A model generated the notes under the pieces. The model had not been told where the DNA came from and made no database searches. It saw only the letters and a program-made list of their open reading frames with translations. Below are positions 55,645 to 64,000 of a stretch of 64,000 bases of DNA, one piece after another (the first letter of the stretch is position 1; the number at the start of each line of letters is the position of its first letter). The position numbers and the translations under genes were made by a program. The DNA is from JANQQC01 sp965262255 (GTDB lineage Bacteria; Pseudomonadota; Alphaproteobacteria; Caulobacterales; Hyphomonadaceae): contig OZ253505.1 in NCBI GenBank assembly GCA_965262255.1, forward strand, positions 4,035,810 to 4,099,809. The letters run 5' to 3'.

Positions 55645-58617
55645 ATGGTTAGTAACTCTCAACAAGAGTTTTATGAAGACAGACGAGAGAATGTATCTCG
55701 TATGTCCGAAAGTACGGTCAACGACGTACTCGGACAGCTGCTCCGAGCCAAAAATGTTCGCTGGAAAAATAATATTCACACTGAGAAAACCGGGATGCTC
55801 TCTGAAGGTTCCCGAAAACGGCCTGACATTGTCGTCAATCATCCGGGCGGTGTGCCGGTCATTATAGAATCTGAGTTTGAACCGGCTCGTACGGTAGAAG
55901 AAGATGCTCGATCGCGACTAGGAAAGTCCCTCGCGAAAGACGGTCGAAGAGTTGAGCAAACGATCGCACTCAGACTGCCAGCGTCGCTAGCCGAAGCGAA
56001 TCAAGGTCAACTCTACCATATATTAGAGAACACTGTTTTCGGATACTGTTTACTCCATAAATTCTCTGGGGAAGATTCGACTGACGTTCGTTGGCCCGAA
56101 ATTGGCTGGATCGAAGGTAATATCAACGATTTGGTCGGATTCGTTGAACAAACTGCACTGTCGGAAAGTATTATTGCACAAGGCATGCAGATACTTGAAA
56201 CAAAAATTAGTCAAGCGGCTTCAATTGTGAGACAAGATGAAACTCCTGGTCTTGTTACGAATCAAGAAATTGCGAATCTCCTCAACCAGAAAGATGGAGA
56301 ACAAACGACAAGAATGGCCATGGCTATTCTTGCAAATGCGATTACTTTCCATTCGGCCATCGAAAAAGTACTCAAGATTAAACCAATTGATGCCATCAAA
56401 GATACGTTCAATAAGTATTGTCGAAGACGCTTAAACGAAGAATGGCAATACATTCTCCGTGAAATCAATTATTGGCCGATTTTCAAAATTGCATCTGAAA
56501 TTTTGATGTCTATGCGAAAAGTGATTGCTGATGAAGTCTTTGACCGCCTAGCACATGCGGTACTTGAATTAGATAAAATTGGCGCCACAAGTCAGCATGA
56601 TCTTAGTGGTCGGATGTTTCAAAGGCTTATCACCGACCGAAAGTTCCTTGCTACATTCTATACCTTGCCAAGTTCGTCGGCACTGCTCGCTGAACTCGCT
56701 GTTTCGAGGCTCAATGTCAATTGGGCGAAGCCTCAAGACATTTCGAATTTACGGATTGCCGATTTTGCCTGCGGAACTGGGGCGCTGTTAAATGCGGCGT
56801 ATAGTTCAATGTTGTCTCGCTATCGTAGAAAAGGAGGCGACGATAGTAAGATTCACGCCCAAATGATCGAGAAAACGATTGTGGGAACTGACATTATGCC
56901 CGCAGCGACTCATCTAACTGCCTCTATTCTTTCGAGTACTCATCCGGCAATTCCGTTTAATCATACTAAAATTATTACTCTTCCTTACGGCAAAAATCCT
57001 GACCTTACCGGCGAACCCATCGAAATTGGATCGTTGGAACTCATTAGAGGCGAGGAAGTTTTCTCGATTTTCAAAACTGGACAAGAACGTTTGACGGGAA
57101 CAAAAACGGGAAACGATGACTATGTTCCTTTACCCCATAAATCCTTTGACCTTGTCATTATGAATCCCCCGTTTACAAGAACGACCGGGCATGAGGGCAA
57201 TGCGATCGGCGTACCTGTCCCAGCTTTTGCAGGATTCTCTACAAGCGGCGATGAACAACGTCAGATGTCAAAGAAATTGAGCAGTTTCCGAGTCGAGAAA
57301 TCGGCAGGACACGGTAATGCCGGGTTATCATCAAATTTCATTGATATTGCAGAATGCAAAATCAAAGAAAATGGTGTCGTTGCAATGGTACTACCAGCTA
57401 CATTTGCTTCAGGAAATTCTTGGCAGTCTGCTAGAAACCTCTTTGAATGCCAATACAAAGATATTATGGTTGTTAGTATCGCTAACACCGGAAGCACACA
57501 AAGAGCATTCTCTGCCGATACAGGGATGGCCGAAGTTTTAGTGATCGCAACTCGATGCACTAAAGAATCCTTAGAAAAACCGCCTGTAACGTACATTAAT
57601 CTGGAACGTCGTCCTGCCTCAATCCTAGAAGCAAGCGAGATTGCTCGCGCAATCACGCAAATTGCACCTCACCTTAATAAAGGTATTATAAAAATCGGCA
57701 ATAAACTGCAGACTGGGCAATTTATTCGTAGCAAGTCAGGTTTCAATGGCTTCGCCGGTATAAAGGATAACGATATAGCCAAGACTGCCGACGATCTCTA
57801 CAATCGCCAACTTACATTGCCAAGATACAAAGAGAGCCTTAACGTTCCTTTAACTGCTCTAGGAGAACTTGGCGAAAGAGGTCTATACAGCCTAGATATC
57901 AATGGCACCGAAATAGTCAGTTCCGGATTACAACGAGGTCCGTTTAATGTAGAGAGAATTGCGCCCAATAAGGTTATGACCTATCCGATGCTCTGGGCGC
58001 ACGAAACAAGTAAAGAGACTAAACTTATCGTGCAACCCGACCGGCACGGAGACGTTCGACATGGACAAGACGAGAACGCTCTAAACCTGTGGAATAGGTT
58101 CGCGGGGAGGCTTGCATTCAATCGAGATTTTGGATTAAGTTCTCAAGCTCTAAGCGCTTGTTTTTGTTCAACTACCGTTTTGCCAGGACAAGCATGGCAA
58201 GGATTTAAGTGCTATGACAGTGCGCATGAAGTACCTATTTTACTTTTCGCCAACACTACAATAGGGCTGATCTCATATTGGTGGAAGGGAACCCGTCAAC
58301 AGTCCGGACGGGCGAGACTGCCAATCAAAAATCTTCCCTCTTTGGTAACTATAGATCCGCGCAAAATGTCCCAAGAACAATTAGCAATTTCTATGCAAAT
58401 ATTTGAAAAATTTTCGAAACTTGACCTATTGCCAGCAAATGAATCTTACCGTGACGACGTGCGACGAAGCTTGGATGAAGCCGTCTTTATAGAACTGTTA
58501 GGATTAGATCAGCAGATTCTCGACTCGCTGACGCTTCTTCGAAATAAGTGGTGTTCGGAGCCTTCAGTTCATGGTGGCAAAAAAACACGACCGACGGAGA
58601 ATTCGCATATTTTCTGA
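55645..58617 (+). CDS. N6-adenine DNA methyltransferase with nuclease-like N-terminus, copy 1
   Basis: 990 residues; AAAGGA lies before the ATG. An N-terminal module RPDIVVNHPGGVPVIIESEFEP (Asp61, Glu75, Glu77) has the outline of a PD-(D/E)xK nuclease core but with Glu where Lys is expected. A helical section follows. The methylase domain has motif I IADFACGTGALLNAA at about 371-385 and the catalytic motif NPPF at 507-510. The C-terminal third (GLISYWWKGTRQQSG, WCSEPSVHGGK) probably recognises the target. It is followed by a paralogue of identical length. A single-chain restriction-modification enzyme of type IIG layout, or a methylase with a dead nuclease domain, are the two options. Confidence 0.8.
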   Translation: MVSNSQQEFYEDRRENVSRMSESTVNDVLGQLLRAKNVRWKNNIHTEKTGMLSEGSRKRPDIVVNHPGGVPVIIESEFEPARTVEEDARSRLGKSLAKDGRRVEQTIALRLPASLAEANQGQLYHILENTVFGYCLLHKFSGEDSTDVRWPEIGWIEGNINDLVGFVEQTALSESIIAQGMQILETKISQAASIVRQDETPGLVTNQEIANLLNQKDGEQTTRMAMAILANAITFHSAIEKVLKIKPIDAIKDTFNKYCRRRLNEEWQYILREINYWPIFKIASEILMSMRKVIADEVFDRLAHAVLELDKIGATSQHDLSGRMFQRLITDRKFLATFYTLPSSSALLAELAVSRLNVNWAKPQDISNLRIADFACGTGALLNAAYSSMLSRYRRKGGDDSKIHAQMIEKTIVGTDIMPAATHLTASILSSTHPAIPFNHTKIITLPYGKNPDLTGEPIEIGSLELIRGEEVFSIFKTGQERLTGTKTGNDDYVPLPHKSFDLVIMNPPFTRTTGHEGNAIGVPVPAFAGFSTSGDEQRQMSKKLSSFRVEKSAGHGNAGLSSNFIDIAECKIKENGVVAMVLPATFASGNSWQSARNLFECQYKDIMVVSIANTGSTQRAFSADTGMAEVLVIATRCTKESLEKPPVTYINLERRPASILEASEIARAITQIAPHLNKGIIKIGNKLQTGQFIRSKSGFNGFAGIKDNDIAKTADDLYNRQLTLPRYKESLNVPLTALGELGERGLYSLDINGTEIVSSGLQRGPFNVERIAPNKVMTYPMLWAHETSKETKLIVQPDRHGDVRHGQDENALNLWNRFAGRLAFNRDFGLSSQALSACFCSTTVLPGQAWQGFKCYDSAHEVPILLFANTTIGLISYWWKGTRQQSGRARLPIKNLPSLVTIDPRKMSQEQLAISMQIFEKFSKLDLLPANESYRDDVRRSLDEAVFIELLGLDQQILDSLTLLRNKWCSEPSVHGGKKTRPTENSHIF

Positions 58618-58765
58618 ATCGAAATTTAATTGGGGTTCCTAAATTTTTCTGCTAACAATTAAAGCCTCTCTTGCAAAATTTTTTCAAAAGACCGAACCAA
58701 AACACGTTCCGGACAAATCCTTGCTTAATCACGCCTTAAGATCACCTTAACTTTGGAAGTCAAAA

Positions 58766-61738
58766 ATGATCATTGACTCTAAGCAAGATTTTAATCAAGA
58801 CAAACGAGAGTCGACAACTCATATGTCTGAAAGTACTGTTAACGAGGTACTGGGCCAGGTACTCAGAGGAAAGAACGTTCGATGGAAAAACACCATCACC
58901 ACAAAACAAACCGGAATACTTGCCGAAGAAGCGAGAAAACCTCCTGATATAGTCGTTAATCATCCAAGCGGTGTTCCCGTCGTAATTGAGTCCGAATTTG
59001 AACCAGCTCGTGAGGTAGAAAGAGATGCTCGAGCTCGTTTAGGAAAGTATCTTGCGAAAGATGGACGAAAAATAGAACAAACTATCGCTCTGCGACTTCC
59101 TGCAAGTTTAGCCAAATCTAATCAAAGGCAACTCTATCAAACAATAGAAAAAACAACCTTTCGTTATTGCTTACTCCATAAGTACCCTGGCGTAGAAACG
59201 GTTGAAGTACGTTGGCCAGAATTTGGTTGGATTGAAGGTAGAATCGACGATCTCGTTGGCTTCATCGAGCACACAGCGCTATCTGAAAGTGTTATAGCCC
59301 AAGGCATGCAAATTCTTAAACTTAAAATTAGTCAAGCGGCGTCTATCGTAAGACAAGACGAATCTCCGGCCCTAGTAACTCATCAAGAGATAGCGAAACT
59401 TCTAAACCAAAAAGACGGAGAGCAAACAACAAGAATGGCAATGGCGATTCTTGCAAACGCTATCTCTTTTCACACGACCGTTGCTAGAGTTCACAACATT
59501 AAACCGATTGACGAAATCAAAGATTCTTTGGGAAAGTACTGCCGAAGACGTCTCAACGATCAATGGCAATATATACTGCGCAAAATAAATTACTGGCCGA
59601 TTTTCAAGATCGCGTCTCAGATATTAATGTCGATGAGACAAAGAATTGCCGATGAAGTCTTCGACCGCTTAGCAAACGCGGCTATAGAATTAGACAAGAT
59701 TGGAGCCACAAGTCAACATGATCTTAGTGGGCGAATGTTTCAAAGGTTAATCACCGACCGAAAGTTCCTAGCAACATTTTACACCTTACCAAGTTCGTCG
59801 GCATTGCTTGCTGAACTCGCCGTTTCGAGGTTGAAAGTCAATTGGGCGAAACAAGAAGAGATTTCGAAATTAAGAATTGCCGATTTCGCCTGCGGTACGG
59901 GAGCTTTGTTAAATGCAGCATACAGTTTAGTGCTATCTCGATATCGCAGACAAGGAGGCGACGATAGTAAGATTCACTCACAAATGATAGAGAAAACGAT
60001 CGTTGGAACCGATATTATGCCTGCAGCAACGCATTTGACGGCTTCCATTCTTTCAAGTACTCATCCGGCGATTCCTTTTAGAAATACTCAGATCATCACA
60101 CTTCCATATGGAAAAAACCCGGACATTACCGGCGAACCTATAGAGATTGGTTCATTAGACCTCATAAAAAACGAAGAAGTTTTTTCGATCTTCAAAACAG
60201 GGCAAGAACGTTTGGCAGGAACCGAAACTGGAGACAAAGAATACGTGCCACTTCCTCACAGGTCGTTTGACTTAGTAATAATGAACCCACCATTTACTAG
60301 ACCAACCGGACACGAGGGCAAGGCAAAAGGTATTCCTGTTCCTGCGTTCGCGGGATTTTCAACAAGTGACGAAGAACAAAGACAAATGTCGAAGAAGTTG
60401 AGTAGTTTTCGCTTACCAGACTCGGCTGGACATGGCAATGCCGGGTTGGCATCAAACTTTATAGACATTGCTGAATGCAAAGTCAGGGAGGGCGGTGCAG
60501 TCGCACTTGTCTTACCTGCTACCTTCACATCAGGGAATTCTTGGACAGCTGCACGTAAACTATTTGAACGCCATTATGAAGATGTGTTGGTCGTTAGTAT
60601 TGCAAACACCGGTAGCACGGAAAGAGCATTCTCTGCTGACACCGGAATGGCTGAAGTTCTAGTTGTCGCTACTCGTAAGACAGAAGATTCCGATTGTAAA
60701 CCGTCCGTTACATATGTAAATCTGGAACGACGTCCGGACTCAATATTAGAGGCAAGCGAGATAGCTCGTACAATCAACCAAATTGACCCTAAAATGAATA
60801 AAGGGACTTTGACAATTGGTAGTGATTTAACAGTTGGCCAGTTTATTCGCAACGACTCAGGTTTCAACGGATATGCTGGAATAAGAGACCTTGACGTTGC
60901 TAAGGTAGCATCTGACCTTTACGACAGAAGACTTACCCTTCCGCGATACTCGAACGACATAAGCTTTCCACTAACAACTTTAGGGGAGCTTGGCGAAAGA
61001 GGATTATATAGTTTGGATATCAATGGCACAGAGACGGTCGGTTCAGGTTTGCAAAGAGGACCATTCGATATCAAAAAACTCCCATCAAAAGGTGTAGTGT
61101 CATATCCACTCCTGTGGGCACACAATGCGAGCAAAGAGACGCAACTCATCGTCAATCCTGATCGCCATGGGGAAGTTCGACAAGGTCAAGACGAACACGC
61201 TAACAATCTTTGGAATAGATTTGCAGGAAATCTAAGTTTCAATCGTGACTTTCGTTTGAACTCTCAACCGCTCAGCGCGTGTTTAACGTCTAAAACTGTA
61301 ATTTCGGGACAGGCGTGGCAAGGATTTAAATGTCATAATAAAGAACATGAAATCCCTATCCTACTTTTCGCCAACACAACTATTGGTTTGATTTCATACT
61401 GGTGGAAAGGTACTCGTCAACAACAAGGCCGCGCAAGGTTGCCGATAAAGAATCTACCCTCATTAGTGACAATCGATCCACGCAGATTTTCGAAAAAACA
61501 GTTTGCTGATGCTGAACAGATATTTAAGAAATTCTCGAAGTTAGATTTACTTCCTGCCAACGAAGCTTATCGAGATGAAGTCCGTCAAGACTTGGACAAA
61601 GCCGTTTTTATAGAAATGTTAGGAATCAGAGAAGATATAATGGATTCGTTCAACCTGCTCAGAACGAAATGGTGTTCAGAGCCATCAGTCCATGGCGGAA
61701 AGAACACCCAACCTTCTGCTAACTCGCTAGTCTTCTAG
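58766..61738 (+). CDS. N6-adenine DNA methyltransferase with nuclease-like N-terminus, copy 2
   Basis: 990 residues, the same length as the gene before it and similar throughout. It keeps PPDIVVNHPSGVPVVIESEFEP at 59-80, motif I IADFACGTGALLNAA, motif IV NPPF and the WCSEPSVHGGK end. The nucleotide sequence around 59705-59850 is much closer to copy 1 than the rest, where synonymous positions differ widely. It starts 148 bases after copy 1. Differences cluster in parts of the C-terminal half (for example around residues 690-760), which could alter target specificity. Both copies have intact motifs, so neither looks dead. Confidence 0.8.
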   Translation: MIIDSKQDFNQDKRESTTHMSESTVNEVLGQVLRGKNVRWKNTITTKQTGILAEEARKPPDIVVNHPSGVPVVIESEFEPAREVERDARARLGKYLAKDGRKIEQTIALRLPASLAKSNQRQLYQTIEKTTFRYCLLHKYPGVETVEVRWPEFGWIEGRIDDLVGFIEHTALSESVIAQGMQILKLKISQAASIVRQDESPALVTHQEIAKLLNQKDGEQTTRMAMAILANAISFHTTVARVHNIKPIDEIKDSLGKYCRRRLNDQWQYILRKINYWPIFKIASQILMSMRQRIADEVFDRLANAAIELDKIGATSQHDLSGRMFQRLITDRKFLATFYTLPSSSALLAELAVSRLKVNWAKQEEISKLRIADFACGTGALLNAAYSLVLSRYRRQGGDDSKIHSQMIEKTIVGTDIMPAATHLTASILSSTHPAIPFRNTQIITLPYGKNPDITGEPIEIGSLDLIKNEEVFSIFKTGQERLAGTETGDKEYVPLPHRSFDLVIMNPPFTRPTGHEGKAKGIPVPAFAGFSTSDEEQRQMSKKLSSFRLPDSAGHGNAGLASNFIDIAECKVREGGAVALVLPATFTSGNSWTAARKLFERHYEDVLVVSIANTGSTERAFSADTGMAEVLVVATRKTEDSDCKPSVTYVNLERRPDSILEASEIARTINQIDPKMNKGTLTIGSDLTVGQFIRNDSGFNGYAGIRDLDVAKVASDLYDRRLTLPRYSNDISFPLTTLGELGERGLYSLDINGTETVGSGLQRGPFDIKKLPSKGVVSYPLLWAHNASKETQLIVNPDRHGEVRQGQDEHANNLWNRFAGNLSFNRDFRLNSQPLSACLTSKTVISGQAWQGFKCHNKEHEIPILLFANTTIGLISYWWKGTRQQQGRARLPIKNLPSLVTIDPRRFSKKQFADAEQIFKKFSKLDLLPANEAYRDEVRQDLDKAVFIEMLGIREDIMDSFNLLRTKWCSEPSVHGGKNTQPSANSLVF

Positions 61739-61842
61739 CTGACAACTTTATAATATTGCCTTCTTCTAAGGAACTGAACGTTATGTGCCGAGTCCGGACA
61801 ACCAATTTTTGTAAAGACCATACGAGTTGAAAGAAAATTGTT

Positions 61843-62955
61843 TCAACATTTGCCTTCCATATCCGCTACCCACTCTCGGATGAGAGCGACACCCTCTTGG
61901 TGTTGCAAAGACCTTCCAAGTTCCGGCATCATAGCACCGAGATCTGTTGTCTCCAACCGATAAATCAAAATGGAGGCCTCCGGCTCTCCGGGAACGATAC
62001 TAAATAATCGTCCACCTGTTCCAGATCCCGCAGCAATAGGAAGTTTACACACTCCTAAGTCTATTTTTTCGGTAGCAGAAACCGTAAGATCAAGTCCTGA
62101 GGTATCTGCGGGTCCGACAGGATTATGGCAATGCGAGCAATTAATATCAAGGTAAGACCTTGCTCGCTGATCTAAAGAAAACTCTGGGTTTTTCCAATCT
62201 ACGTTCGGGGTTATCGAGTCCAAGGGGTGAGAAGTTTTCAGGTACTCCAAAACTTCAAATTGTTTAAGTTGATTGTATTTAATCTCTTTATAAGTAAATT
62301 CCTTGTCAAAATGTCGGGGGCTAATGCCTAGAGGTTCCAATTTCCGGCTTGTGTTATTTGAAACATGACATCCCGCGCATTGATTAACGTCCGGAACGAG
62401 ATAAGCAAAATTGGTTATGTACGAGACATCGTCAGTTAGGGTAAGGTTTTGTACATCGCCAATCTTCGTTAGTTTGGCATTGTCCTGCTCTTCATTCCAC
62501 ACATAAGACACTGCTTCCCAACCAGAATCCCTAAGTACAAGTAGTCTCGTCTCTATTAGGTCAACTTTATCTAAATTCACGAGTAGAGGATCAAGAGTTC
62601 CAGATGTTTCCTCTCCCTTAGTAACGGTACCCGGTTCTGAACCCCTAGGATAGTAAAATGTCTTGCTAATCACCGTTCCAATAGGAAATTTGATTTCGCC
62701 TGATTTTTCAAACTGTCCTCTCTCTTGTTCGGGTACCCATATCGTTCTTAACTTTGAAGCATAATCTGAAAACAAGGATGAGTTTAGATCATAAGGTACT
62801 ACGCCCTCTCTTAGATGGAGACTACCAGAACTAACTTCAAACAAATTCCAATCACTAAGGTTGGTAGGATTTTGGCCTGCATGGAATACTGGAGTTGGCT
62901 CGGTATCTGTACAACCAACGACCAACACAAAAACCAAAATCGCCAGTGGTCTCAT
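61843..62955 (-). CDS. SO2930-family diheme c-type cytochrome lipoprotein
   Basis: 370 residues from the ATG at 62955, preceded by GAGAG; the leader MRPLAILVFVLVVGC is a lipoprotein signal with the lipid-bearing cysteine at 15. Two haem c sites are present, CAGCH near residue 190 and CSHCH near 272. The stretches LREGVVPYDLNSSLFSDYASK and GLDLTVSATEKIDLG with GSIL-like ends fit the SO2930/HNE_0200 family (TIGR03806). Members usually stand beside a parallel beta-helix protein (TIGR03805), as here. Probably anchored in a membrane facing the periplasm; the reaction is unknown. Confidence 0.8.
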   Translation of the reverse strand: MRPLAILVFVLVVGCTDTEPTPVFHAGQNPTNLSDWNLFEVSSGSLHLREGVVPYDLNSSLFSDYASKLRTIWVPEQERGQFEKSGEIKFPIGTVISKTFYYPRGSEPGTVTKGEETSGTLDPLLVNLDKVDLIETRLLVLRDSGWEAVSYVWNEEQDNAKLTKIGDVQNLTLTDDVSYITNFAYLVPDVNQCAGCHVSNNTSRKLEPLGISPRHFDKEFTYKEIKYNQLKQFEVLEYLKTSHPLDSITPNVDWKNPEFSLDQRARSYLDINCSHCHNPVGPADTSGLDLTVSATEKIDLGVCKLPIAAGSGTGGRLFSIVPGEPEASILIYRLETTDLGAMMPELGRSLQHQEGVALIREWVADMEGKC

Positions 62956-62982
62956 ATTACTCTCACGATTAGTGAGAGCCAC

Positions 62983-64000
62983 TCACGATCGACCTAAGTC
63001 GACTGCTGACAGCTTATCCAACTTACACTTATAGGGTCGCTGATCTAATGATGGAGCTGAGAAACCGCTAGGACCATTTACATTCAATACTCCTGCATCG
63101 CCGTTATCAACGCAAATTTTCAATTCAGCTGGCATTTGCCCGTTCACAAACTTCTTTTCGTCTATGAAGCCATCCCAAATGATGTCAGGAAGACGACCTT
63201 TATCTCCAAATATCAGCTGTCTTGCCATTTCTAGATTTTCGTTATCAGGTGCAGTGCCACTGTTAGAAATCTTGTTATCGTAGATATAAATACCTTCTGG
63301 ATAAGCATCAAACGCCGAAGTTTGGGTAGCGTCGGCATAGCCCGTCATATACAAACTGGATATAATGATGTTCGCTGTTTTGTGATCGTTAATCTCGTTA
63401 TCAAAGATTTCCACTTGATCGTTTGAATTTACTATTACTCCGGTTCCTGCAGGCACACTCGCAACTGGAGTTCCGGGATGGCCGAAATTTCTCGTATTGT
63501 TTGAGTATACGCGGTTCTTGAATACGCGAGTTGCCTTTCCCTCTTGCATAAGTTGAGGCATGTTAAAAACTAGAATTCCGCCGGTATTGTTTGTCGCGAC
63601 GTTGTCATAGACATCCGCATGAATCGTATTTTCAATTTCGATGCCCGCCACATTAAATTCGGCAAGGTTGCGTCGTAAGATCACGTCTTTGGACTGTCCA
63701 ACATAAAGTCCAGCATCCGAGGCCCCTCGAGTAACAGTATCCTCAACAAGGACGTTGGTTGTTTGAACAGGATAAATTCCGTAAGCACCATTCTCTGTTT
63801 TTGGGTCTCCATTCCATTCAACACGAACGCGCCGAATTGTTATATTTTCTCCTTCGTTAACTTTAAGTCCATCTCCTTTGGTATCTTCAATCGCAAGATC
63901 TTCAATCGTAAAATAGCTGGCTGTAACAAGTAAGCCCTCAGCTCCCGAAACCTGATCAGCAAAGTTCAATATAGTCTTGTCCATACCTTGTCCTCGGATC
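62983..64000 (-). CDS. Parallel beta-helix repeat protein (TIGR03805-like), partial at window edge
   Basis: The frame is open to the window end. The ATG at 63984 is internal: upstream codons read IRGQG before MDKTILNF, the family's usual TIRGxGMDKTIL. The visible 333 residues are right-handed beta-helix repeats (VLVEDTVTRGASDAGLYVGQSKDVILRRNLAEFNVAGIEIEN style, pieces of about 22-24 residues). It ends 27 bases before the cytochrome start and is probably co-transcribed. The family has weak links to copper-binding NosD-like and CASH-domain proteins; substrate unknown. The N-terminus lies outside. Confidence 0.8.
   Translation of the reverse strand, partial: IRGQGMDKTILNFADQVSGAEGLLVTASYFTIEDLAIEDTKGDGLKVNEGENITIRRVRVEWNGDPKTENGAYGIYPVQTTNVLVEDTVTRGASDAGLYVGQSKDVILRRNLAEFNVAGIEIENTIHADVYDNVATNNTGGILVFNMPQLMQEGKATRVFKNRVYSNNTRNFGHPGTPVASVPAGTGVIVNSNDQVEIFDNEINDHKTANIIISSLYMTGYADATQTSAFDAYPEGIYIYDNKISNSGTAPDNENLEMARQLIFGDKGRLPDIIWDGFIDEKKFVNGQMPAELKICVDNGDAGVLNVNGPSGFSAPSLDQRPYKCKLDKLSAVDLGRS

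Noticed and set aside
1..64000. CRISPR arrays
   Set aside because: No regularly spaced short repeats with unique spacers were seen; the tnpB and autotransporter repeats are coding duplications.
1..64000. tRNA or rRNA genes
   Set aside because: No cloverleaf or rRNA-like stretch was recognised in the intergenic regions; a dedicated scan was not possible.

Overview
The window looks like a chromosomal piece of a moderately AT-rich alphaproteobacterium. Three things point there. The lipid A/cell-envelope block has the alphaproteobacterial order rpsB-tsf-pyrH-frr-uppS-cdsA-dxr-rseP-bamA-skp-lpxD-lpxA-lpxI-lpxB and uses LpxI rather than LpxH. The lexA-gltX-gltA genes sit next to that block. The LexA helix-turn-helix and the GTTC-N7-GTTC type SOS box are of the alphaproteobacterial kind. 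The species cannot be told from this sequence alone.

Layout. (1) 1-11003, minus strand: a class 1 DISARM-like defence operon. In transcription order it has a small protein, a HEPN-like protein, a DEAD/DEAH helicase, a DUF1998 protein, a SNF2 helicase and an N6-adenine methylase cut by the window edge. A 9-G tract splits the helicase from the DUF1998 part; one extra G would fuse them into one 1746-residue protein. (2) 11719-14700: a TonB-dependent receptor with a 9-G tract in its signal-peptide region. (3) 14994-18612: a scrapyard with a small coiled-coil membrane protein, a dead IS481-family transposase, an intact-looking TnpB, and the 3' end of a flavin monooxygenase gene whose front is missing. 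(4) 18609-21008: a flavin monooxygenase and a convergent FSP1/NDH-2-like oxidoreductase. (5) 21778-29300, minus strand: a giant autotransporter that is out of frame at a 9-G tract and carries an 11-G tract where its promoter -35 should be. (6) 29429-31500: a dead papain-like peptidase gene and a second copy of the small protein + HEPN pair. (7) 31860-35758: lexA with its SOS box, gltX, gltA. The LexA has lost all three residues needed for self-cleavage. (8) 35775-53585, minus strand: the conserved housekeeping block from dnaE and rpsB to lpxB. fabZ, usually between lpxD and lpxA, is missing. (9) 53741-61738: hipBA and two tandem 990-residue methyltransferase paralogues. (10) 61843-64000: a diheme cytochrome and a parallel beta-helix protein of families that typically occur together.

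How it works together. An essential block of translation, isoprenoid, phospholipid, outer-membrane and lipid A genes is flanked on both sides by accessory islands. The left island shows five poly-G/C tracts of 9-11 bases. Two break genes (defence helicase, autotransporter), one sits in the start of a receptor gene, one sits at a promoter and one has no assigned target. This reads as a contingency system that switches surface proteins and phage defence by slipped-strand mispairing. The cleavage-dead LexA suggests the SOS response is wired differently or locked. All functional statements come from reading motifs by eye; no database search was possible.
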